Assembly: GCA_936450465.1 (NCBI GenBank)
Contig: OW388300.1
Span: 49,775,378 to 49,839,377 of the forward strand
Direction of reading: 5' to 3'
Length of the DNA stretch: 64,000 nucleotides
Origin: Gibbula magus
Taxonomy: Eukaryota; Mollusca; Gastropoda; Trochida; Trochidae
The position numbers were made by a program, and so were the translations under genes. Numbering within the stretch: position 1 is the first letter of the stretch; each line of letters opens with the position of its first letter. Of the stretch, positions 56,430 to 64,000 are shown in pieces. The notes beneath the pieces were generated by a model that ran no database searches, was not told the origin of the DNA, and saw only the letters and a list, made by a program, of their open reading frames with translations.

Positions 56430-57350
56430 GTCCCAATTTAATTTTAATGATATTAATGTGTCCCTTGCCCCCGAAACGTTGAAATAGACATTTCGCTCAT
56501 CAAATTTGAGTGAACAGTTATGGACATGTAGTCATTTGGAAGTGTCTGCGGTCATTTTTGACGCCATATTTGATTTTTGTGTTCCATAATAGAGAAACAC
56601 CATTTTTATGATCTTAATGTGTTCGTTGGCCCTAAAAACCTGGATATAGACATCAGGATCATCACATTTGAGTTGATGGTTATGTTATGATAATTATGGA
56701 TCTGATGAAATGCATTTTTTTTTCAAGGATGACAGATGGATACCTCTAAGTATATTGTATATCGGAATCAATTGAGCATAAAATCGAGACAATATAAGTT
56801 GCCATTGATAACTAAGACAATTTTAATTCACTCATTTTAACACTATCGCAATTAGTTAGGCGATTCATTTTGAAAATGGTCACGTGACTGTGATAAGCGA
56901 CAGACGGGGCCGGCTAGACAGCTACTCCGCCGAGTCTCGTTAATTAATTAATGATGATTATCACTGCCGCTAAATGAATTTAAATTGGTTTATTGAAGAT
57001 TTCTTTGGGAAAATTAACAATCAAAATGTTGCGAAATTACGTTGAATTATGACTGACGCCGAAAATCGGATTCCTCCAGATACGTCACAGAAGTCATCCA
57101 TTCACAGGCTACACCCCCGCAGACTTTCATTCTGGTCGCCGGGGCTAAATTAGGCGTTTTTTTTAAAAAGGCGTATATAAGTAATTTAAGGACCGATTAC
57201 AGAAATTTAAAATCGAGCAATTGTCAAATTGACATCCCATTTTAATGAGTCCGATTTGGACTATATGTCATTTCATCTATCCTTTAAGAGGTTTCGCCGG
57301 CCATCTTGGACGCCATTTGTAAAAGAAACACCTTTCTGGGGATCCTACTT
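56430..57350. repeat. Diverged tandem repeat units
   Basis: TTAATGTGTCCCTTGCCCCC (56,452) and TTAATGTGTTCGTTGGCCCT (56,615) each lead to ATAGACAT---GATCATCA-ATTTGAGT. GTCATTTTTGACGCCATATTTG (about 56,552) is echoed by GGCCATCTTGGACGCCATTTGT near 57,300. Units of about 165 bp are too diverged to count exactly. No coding potential. Confidence 0.5.
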
Positions 57351-57701
57351 TTAATAACCTTTAGTATGTTGTGAAGTACAACTAAACCTTTTCTAGAATT
57401 GTTTTTAGGGTTAAACTGTGTTTTGACATGACTAAACGAGGGACACGAAGGTCAGACCAATGACAGGCCAGGAATCGAAAAATCGAGGATCTTTACCGCC
57501 AAAAAATTTACACCGTCGCACTTTACATCTGTGTAATCAGTTCGTCACTGTGACGTCATCAACAGCTTTGGCATCATTTTGTTCAGCAGAATGCAACCGG
57601 CCCTTTTGCAGGGTGACGCAATGTCAATGTAACGCCGTTCAACAAGGATCACAAGAGACGTCTTTTCGTGAATAATGACATTATCTTTTAAGATTGTCCG
57701 A
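57351..57701. other. No supported gene
   Basis: The 71-codon frame at 57,460-57,675 is Cys/Thr-rich but has no recognisable motif and no homologous copy in the window. Confidence 0.4.
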
Positions 57702-58024
57702 CCTAGCACCCTTCTTGCACTTGTTAAATCTGTTTTTACAAATTAAAAGGAAACAATCCGCTTTCGGCAAGTCAACAAAACTCATTCGAGACATCTTCAG
57801 TAACATCAGCTGACGGCTAGTAAACTCCGCACATCGACTTGTAAAAGAGTTTAATCAGAGCGGTGGATGTCATAGGAGATAATGTACGTTTTGCATACAT
57901 GTAATTTAAAAAACAACGGCCTTCTGTTTTGCGTTAAGAAAATGTTTGTCTGCAAATTGAGTTCCATGTGCAACGTTACACTGTGTATACTGTACATGAT
58001 ACTATTGTGGAATTGCGAAAATAG
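57702..58024. repeat. Duplicated unit, first copy
   Basis: CACTTGTTAAATCTGTTTT, GGAAACAATCC, CATTCGAGACATCTTCAGTA, TCGACTTGTAAAAGAGTTTA and TGTTGTGGAA-type landmarks recur in the same order about 663 bp downstream. The open frame at 57,882-58,127 is not preserved in the second copy, so it is not taken as a gene. Confidence 0.85.
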
Positions 58025-58369
58025 AAAATGTAATATACCACTCGATTTTTTAAATTTCAAAATTACTCAAAGTAATGGAATTCACCTAATCAAACCATTG
58101 CATGTTGATGCCTTATCTCTTTGTTGATAAGTTTGATTCATCATCAGCACAATCTTCGTAAAATTCACGTAAAACGTCATCAGAAAACATGCAGTCAGCC
58201 ATGCTATAGTGGCGTATTTTTTTCTTACAGAAATGTGGGATGATGCAATTCAGTCCGTATAATAACTAGGGTGATAACAAGTTTCTATGTGGTAGAGAGT
58301 GGTATTGCAGCCCTCAAAATATAGTTATTTCAGATTTTAGGGGTCGGTGGGTTATCACTATCTTCCCCC

Positions 58370-58690
58370 GACCACTTCACTTGTTAAATCCGTTTTGAAA
58401 AAACAATTTAAGGAAACAATCCTCTATCGACAAGTAAAAACAAATCATTCGAGACATCCTCAGTAACGTCATATGGCGGCTAGTAAACTCTATAAATCGA
58501 CTTGTAAATGAGTTTAATCAGAGCACTGGATGTCATAGGGGATACTGTATGTTTTGCAGATATGTAATTTTAAAAAACCAACAGTCTTCTCTTTTGCATT
58601 AAGAAAATGTTTATTCTGCAAATTGACGTTGATCCCTAGTTCCATTTACAAGGTATACTGTGCATGACACTGTTGTGGAACTGCGAATAA
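58370..58690. repeat. Duplicated unit, second copy
   Basis: Same landmarks as 57,702-58,024 with roughly one change in eight bases and small indels. A 53-bp patch related to both copies is found inserted in LINE C at 59,945-59,997. Confidence 0.85.
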
Positions 58691-58928
58691 AACATGGTCC
58701 AATGAATCGTCTATCAAAAGTATAATACTTCTATTTATCTGATATAACCTTTCACGTTACTGACATCTTTCTTTTGCACCGGAGTTTAAACTAGTCTCAA
58801 ACTGTCTTATGAGCGAAAAACAGTGGATTACAAAAAGTAATACAATTATGTCGAGGACTTTTCTCTACGTTTAAACATGTAAAAATGAATACATTTTCAA
58901 GCAAATGTACACATTATTATTTAAGATA

Positions 58929-59855
58929 TTCGAGGGGAAGTCAATAAGTTCATAGCAGTAACAATGTAAGTATTCATACAACCCTGAATACATCATCGTT
59001 GATGTTATTACTGAAATAGGTCATCTGACGACAATTCACAGAAATAAACAACCCTTGCCGATCATTTACTTGAGATGTACAACCTGATGAAACCTGTAAT
59101 CATGGAAAGTTCTAAAACTGAGCACCGTGTGGTTATCAAGTTTCTCACTAAAGAAGGAGTGAATACATAAACGTATGATCAATGAGTATGGGAAAGAAGT
59201 CCCTCAATATTTTACTGCAAAATGGTTAGCTAAGTTTAAGCGGGGTCGCAGCTCCTTGGACGATGACCAAAATTCAGGAAGGCTTGTTGAAGCAATTAAC
59301 GATGATATGGTTTCACGGGTCCAGCGCTTAATCCTGTCCGATCGTAGAATAAAGGTGGACGATAAATCTTCAGAGTGTGGCATTTATGATGGAAGTGTTT
59401 GTACCATAATTCATGAGCACCTGTCCAAGGTGTCTGCAAGATGGGTGCAACAAAACTAATATACACAAGATCGACACCAGAGAGTTGAATCTTGTCGTGA
59501 GCTCTTGGACATCTACAATAACGATAACTTCCATGCCCGTCTGGTTACAGGGGATAAAACGTGGATTCATCACTGGGATCCTGACACCAATCAAGAATCC
59601 ATGCAATGGAAGCATAAGCACTCTCTTGCACCGAAGAAGTTCAGAACTCACGATCATGGCGACCATTTTCTGGGATTCAAGGGGCGTGTTATGTATAGAC
59701 TACATGTTTAAACCACCTATAACTGCATTAACAGGAACATACTATTGTTGAAGCATTTGAGAGCGTCGATCACGAAAAAGAGGCGCGGAATGTTGACTGC
59801 TGGACTTATGCTTCTCCATGTGCACAAGAGTCGTATTGCACAAGCTGCTCGTGAT
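58929..59855 (+). mobile_element. mariner transposon, 3' truncated
   Basis: TA (58,927-58,928) is followed by TTCGAGGGGAAGTCAATAAG, a mariner-like terminal repeat. A transposase relic occupies 59,105-59,855. The right half, including the 3' inverted repeat, is missing. Sequence changes directly to LINE C near 59,855, so LINE integration or a deletion removed the end. Confidence 0.8.
59105..59855 (+). pseudogene. mariner (DD34D-type) transposase pseudogene
   Basis: Starts near EHRVVIKFLTKEGVN (59,120), then YGKEVPQYF and KWLAKFKRGRSSLDDDQ. VEAINDDMVSRVQRLILSDR and GSVCTIIHEHL follow (helix-turn-helix half). After a frameshift come RLVTGDKTWIHHWDPD, holding the first catalytic Asp, and ESMQWKHKHS. 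The second catalytic Asp should lie in HDNAPxHKS, but here the text is LLHVHKSRIAQAA, so DNAP is deleted. The third Asp lies beyond the truncation. Two frameshifts and a stop (TAA near 59,168) also break it. This is the family from which SETMAR-type fusions derive. Confidence 0.88.
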
Positions 59856-59917
59856 CACGATAGCATCAGCTACAATATCAAATAGAATAAAGAAAATACT
59901 TCCAAAAATAATAAGCG

Positions 59918-60024
59918 ACGATCAAAAAGGTTGTATGTCAAATAAAACAATCCTCTATCCGACAAGTCAACAAAACTCATTCGAGACATCCTCAGTAACG
60001 ATCAAAAAGGTTTTATGTCAAATA
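59918..60024. repeat. 53-bp patch inserted between 27-bp direct repeats in LINE C
   Basis: ACGATCAAAAAGGTTGTATG plus TCAAATA (59,918-59,944) is repeated at 59,998-60,024 with one mismatch. The 53 bases between them (59,945-59,997) match 58,414-58,466 and 57,751-57,804. The net 80-bp gain shifts the RT frame. Confidence 0.9.
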
Positions 60025-60602
60025 GGTATATTGGAGAATGTACACGCCAAATCTACGATGTTATAGAGTATGTAGAAAGCATGGAAATACCAGGATTGCT
60101 CCTGCTTATAGACTTTGAAAAGGCGTTTGACTCGGTTGACTGGAACTTCATTGAACATGTACTTGATTATTTTAATTTTGGTTTTTCTATTAAGAAATGG
60201 ATCGGTACATTTTATAGAAATACAAAGTCAAGTGTGCTTGTGAACTGTTTTTCATCAGAATTTTTCGAAATTACTCGCGGTTGTAGACAGGGTGATCCGT
60301 TATCGCCATATCTATTCATTATTTGTGCTGAAATCTTAAGCATTATGACACGTAATACTAAGAATATAAAAGGGATAAAGATAGGGAATACGGAATACCT
60401 CAATTCGCAGTTCGCAGATGATACCTCTTTGACGTTAGATGGATCAGAAGCTTGCCTTCAGAGTACCCTTCAAACACTAGATCACTATGCTTCTTTTTCA
60501 GGTTTAAAAATAAACACCAGCAAAACGCAAGTTATTTGGATAGGTTCTTTGAAACATTCAAACAAAACATTTTGCAAAAATTATAAACTAGACTGGTCAT
60601 AA
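60015..60602 (+). pseudogene. LINE C: reverse transcriptase core
   Basis: A 195-codon open stretch covering RYIGECTRQIYDVIEYVES, LLLLIDFEKAFDSVDW (motif A, catalytic Asp present), GCRQGDPLSPYLFI (motif B), SQFADDTSLTLDGSE (motif C, both Asp present) and SGLKINTSKTQVIWIGS. All active-site residues of L1/Tx1-type RT survive. The frame before it is displaced by the 80-bp patch, and a TAA after YKLDWS (60,600-60,602) stops it, so no full enzyme can be made. Confidence 0.9.
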
Positions 60603-60641
60603 AAAGAATTTACAATCCTTGGCATAACATTTACTCACAAT

Positions 60642-60914
60642 TTGGCAGAAATGGTAGAAAGAAACTACAAAGATAAACTAAAACAAAGTAAGGTTACAAT
60701 AAACCAATGGCTTGGTAGAGATATCACTCCCCTTGGCAGGACCACTGTCCTAAAAAGCCTTATTTTGCCAAACTTAAACCATATTTCTAGTGTGCTACCT
60801 AACCCAAGTGAAAATATGATTACAGAAATCGAAAAACCATGCTTTAATTTCGTCTGGAAAGGAAAACCAGATAAGATAAAACGTAAAATAGTAACTAAGA
60901 TGAAGGAGGGATAA
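60642..60914 (+). pseudogene. LINE C: thumb and FVWKGK segment
   Basis: NYKDKLKQSKVTINQWLGRD, then LTPLGRTTVLKSLILPNLNH-type sequence and CFNFVWKGKPDKIKRK. These are hallmarks following the RT in L1/Tx1-group ORF2. It is in frame with 60,603-60,641 (FTILGITFTHN) across the stop. It ends at a frameshift near KMKEG. Confidence 0.85.
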
Positions 60915-60919
60915 GAGTA

Positions 60920-61579
60920 CCAGATATACGAAATATACTGCTTTCACAAAAGATAAGCTGGGTGAGGAGACTCTTTCATTCTACTGATAAATCAAAACCG
61001 AAAACTCTCTTTGAATTAAATATATCCCCCTCACACAAGGATTTCTATCAGTACAACGAAGCATCTATCATAAATGATGTCATTATTCCAAAAACAAACG
61101 GTTTTTGGAAAGATGTTTTGCATGCATGGGGGCATTTTATAAAACAAAAAGGAAATATTGTTACAAGTCAATCTGAAATCCTTTCTCAATCAATATGGCG
61201 AAATGACAATATAAAAATAGATAAAAAGGTAATAAATAACATAAATATGTCAATATCCGGTATTTATTTTATTAATGATATCATAAACTCTGACGGCACC
61301 TTTTTCAAATATGAGGAACTTATAAAAAGATATCAATGTAAATTAAATTTTCTCGACTATGGTGGTATACTACATTCAATAAAATCATATACAAAGGAAA
61401 AACACATTGTTACAAATAGTAAGCTAGAATCCCCATTCATTCCATATTTAATTGAAGATATTATAAACAAGAAAAAGGGATCCCGAGTTTTCTATGATAT
61501 ATTGCAACAAAAAAAACAAGTCACGAAAATCAAAATAAATATAAACGGAAATGGGAAAGAGATCTGCAGTGTTCACTAG
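60920..61579 (+). pseudogene. LINE C: post-RT region
   Basis: Continues in another frame with VPDIRNILLSQKISWVRRLF, then NGFWKDVLHAWGHF, SQSIWRNDNIKIDKK, and a DIINSDGTFFKYEELIKRY stretch. These are the WNxxI / DLLxxxGxFxxYEEF blocks of Tx1-type proteins. Over 200 codons stay open, so decay is modest. Confidence 0.8.
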
Positions 61580-62085
61580 ACGAAGATGAATGGAGAATTA
61601 TACATAAAATGCCTTTTGCATCTAATCTAAACTCAAAACTTATATGGTTTCAATACTCTGTTTTACATAGAATTCTACCGACAAATGATCTCTTACATAA
61701 GATGAACTTAAATGATACAAATATATCTGTGAGAAGGAAATTGAAACAATACCCCATTTATTATTTGATTGTCAATATGTTACAAGTATTTGGATAAAGA
61801 TCAAAGAGTGGTTAGAGGAAAAAAACAAATGCAAAACTTCAATTCACAAAAAGAAACATTTGTCTCGGGTATCCGGAAAACAGAAATAAAGTACTTAACA
61901 TGATAATAACCATCACGAAATATAATATCTTCAAATCCAGCCATATTGGAATTAAACCTTCCTTTAGTTACATAAAACAAGATCTCAAAACCGCATACAA
62001 TGTTGATAAATACAACTCATACTCAACCTGTAATTACACCAAATTTATGAAATTTTGGTCAAGTTGTCATTTACTGATTGATTAG
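61580..62085 (+). pseudogene. LINE C: C-terminal region
   Basis: LIWFQYSVLHRILPTNDLLH is the (K)xxxFQxxxxHxIxxTNxxLxK block. In another frame ETIPHLLFDCQYV precedes IWIKIKEWLEEK, matching the HLFWxCxxVxxIWxxL end of these proteins. The upstream CxxC pair is lost here. The last frame (61,900-62,085) ends in TAG near 62,083. Confidence 0.75.
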
Positions 62086-62310
62086 ACTTTGTCCCTATTA
62101 TTGATACCTCCATTTTGCCAATGAGGAGAACAAATTTTAAAAAATGATAATGCTTACAATATCCAATACCAGCTTCTGTCAAATGTATAGAAAAAACACA
62201 CATTGTCCTTAATTATGTCTTTGTATATATTGATCTATGTTATGTAAATCTTTCATGCCATGTACATGTACAAAACAAATAAAGGAGTTTTAAAAAAAAG
62301 AAGAAAAAAA

Positions 62311-64000
62311 GTGTCGCTGATTCGTTTCCCCACTTCTGGCTAGGTTGAAGGCAAGGTAAAAAATGGAGGGATCTCGATACATTTTCACCTTGCCCTGGGA
62401 AGATGAACAGGAATAGGAGACTTGGTATATCTGCCTGTTCAATGTACAAAGATAAAATGCCACATCTACATTTGGATAAAGTACGGAAATGTTCTCAATC
62501 CATTATATTCTTACCATAATTTTGAACAAAGGGGTTGTCTTATTAAAACTATAAGTGCGCATCTTATTGTCATTTACCTTTCCAACATCATTTCACAAAG
62601 AGGTTTGTCAATCACCTACATCTTGTTTTTTTTTAGAAATTTCTCTAAATAATCAGAGCAACGTTTAGAGCCTCAATCCGCACGATATGAATAGTACAAG
62701 TTATAATGAGATAACAACATGAATCTCTATAATTAAACGAAATTTGTTTTGCAAACAACCATACCTGCTCAATGTTTTATATGCTACTGTTATGAATAGA
62801 TGTAAGTATAAATATATGACGAAAACGTTCGACTTATTGTAAAACCAAAGCCAAAATCCCTTCTTGGAGCATTTACAGGAGCATGTTTCCAAATCCAAGA
62901 AGCTTTCTACATGCCCTATGTTAAACTGCTTTTACTTATATTTATATATATTTATTTATATTCATATATTTATTCATATTCATATTCAAGTTTTCATAAA
63001 ATAATATAAGGAGTAGAAGTATATTTTTTATTTAAGAGTCACACGCACTTTAACATGTTATATACAAACATACATTTTACAGCACTATAAAAACAGTGCG
63101 TCGAGCCACAAACTGGCTTATGAGACACTAAAAGAACATCATTATATTACAATAATAATACAAAATAAATAACAAATATGAATATTTAGATACAACATAT
63201 ACAAAATTGACATTTCACGACGTTTAAACATACTTAAAATTGTAGAAGCTACAATAGTTTTAAATATTCATTCATAAGAAATAAAAAATGACATTATTAT
63301 CATTTAAGTCATGAAAAAGGCAGCTTTAAAAAGAATAAAACGTGAATCATCATAAAAGTTACATACCATTAAAAAGGGATATTCATCTTCAACCAAATGG
63401 TTATTTTACATTGTAATTTTACAATGCCTTTATAAGAGAGGAACAGATGGCTTGGCATATCTGCCGTTTCAATGTACAAGGGTAAAACACCACATCTAAT
63501 TTTGATAAAATACGACGATGATCTCTATACATAAAATGTTTAACATACTTTTCAACAAAGGGAGTATGTTTATACAAACGATTCCACAAGGAGGCCTTCC
63601 AATGATCTACAGATTTGTAAATTTGTTGCATTCTGTATTGTATATGAATTGTGTATCCCTGTACATGTATTTGGGCCCAGGGACCTACATACTTGAAATG
63701 AAGATGATTGATTGACATCCTGTCTTTTAAGAATATACTTAATATAAGCGATACAAAGTTTGGAACCCCAGTCATTAAAAAGTCAAACTCATAATTATTA
63801 TTAAATAACAACGTTAACATTCTAAAATCAAATCAACTTCTTTTTTGTCTGGACCATCGGTTTGTAAATTTTGGAATGCGACTGCTGCACAAAGACTTAA
63901 TTCTAAAAATATAACGCAAACATTCGACCTTCTGTGCAACATTAACAGAATACCAACCCATATCCCCTCTTAAATACTTAACAGGAGCATTTTTACCAAT
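62311..64000 (-). mobile_element. Minus-strand LINE remnants, C-terminal type, extending past the window
   Basis: On the minus strand, from 64,000 down, fragments read APVKYLRGDMGWY and then WKASLWNRLYKHTPFVEKYV, RRILSKL, and in another frame CGVLPLYIET followed by an NGRYAKPSVPL-like stretch. They resemble the GDLGWYP, HRRxLAKFRCGVxPIxIETGRY blocks near the C-terminus of some invertebrate LINEs. A second, more diverged copy lies at about 62,420-62,900 (GGCATTTTATCTTTGTACATTGAACAGG and partner sequence). Frames are broken. The 133-codon frame at 63,419-63,820 is part of this relic. Confidence 0.5.

Larger units (their letters stand above)
59856..62310 (+). mobile_element. LINE C, Tx1/L1-type retrotransposon, 5' truncated
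   Basis: Begins inside the RT domain at ISNRIKK and runs to a 3' tail AATAAAGGAGTTTT-A8-GAAGA7, a polyadenylation signal followed by an A-rich tail. Order: RT (59,868-60,602), thumb and post-RT (60,642-61,579), C-terminus (61,609-62,085), 3' UTR. It is better preserved than LINE A, to which it is clearly related. It lies between a mariner relic and a minus-strand LINE relic. Confidence 0.88.

Noticed and set aside
59081..59120. CCTGATGAAACC as ribozyme core
   Set aside because: It lies in the mariner untranslated region and lacks paired stems I and II.

Overview
The window is AT-rich, gene-poor eukaryotic DNA dominated by mobile-element remains. Molluscan, probably marine gastropod, is an inference. 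It rests on tRNA-headed SINEs, tandem-core elements ending in (GGAC)n plus a CCCCCG/CGGGGG hairpin, Tx1/L1-, CR1/L2- and Penelope-type retroelement relics, and possible PAN- and fibrinogen-like exon scraps. No intact host gene is supported. There are no bacterial features (operons, Shine-Dalgarno sites, CRISPR).

Layout. Bases 1-6,120 are mostly empty apart from a diverged duplicated segment (copy A, about 4,440-6,100) that carries a SINE with target-site duplications. Bases 6,470-7,853 are a tandem-core, Helentron-like element. Segment copy B (about 9,830-12,790) is the paralogue of A and carries a decayed Tc1-like transposon. Bases 15,782-17,114 are a PIF/Harbinger-like element with TAA target duplications and dense CGTTCT motifs. 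A Tx1/L1-type LINE relic (LINE A, 17,590-20,983) holds two nested insertions and ends at another SINE. A CR1/L2-type LINE relic (LINE B, 21,566-24,066) is split by a 791-bp insertion and by a 526-bp TA-flanked MITE. From 24 to 36 kb little is recognisable beyond a MITE, paralogous non-coding segments, a possible PAN-like exon and a 35-bp minisatellite. Near 38.4-39.5 kb lie a Penelope-like GIY-YIG remnant, CRE-like palindromes, two hammerhead-type motifs and TA microsatellites.

The most striking structure is a pair of nearly identical 1.87-kb elements at 42,882-44,752 and 46,967-48,839, in opposite orientation. Each is bounded by the 14-bp inverted repeat TAGCTATGCTCAAG and each has its own 7-bp target duplication (CATAAGA, CACTTTG). 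A diverged internal fragment of the same family sits inside LINE A. A well-formed hammerhead ribozyme is present on the minus strand at 55,194-55,243. The right end of the window holds diverged tandem repeats, a mariner relic joined to a second Tx1/L1-type LINE (LINE C, to 62,310), and a minus-strand LINE C-terminal remnant running off the window edge.

The sequence records layers of insertion: segment duplication before SINE and Tc1 insertion, and LINE insertion before MITE and SINE insertion. No working pathway is encoded. Functional interest lies in the ribozymes and in the mobile family with 7-bp target duplications.
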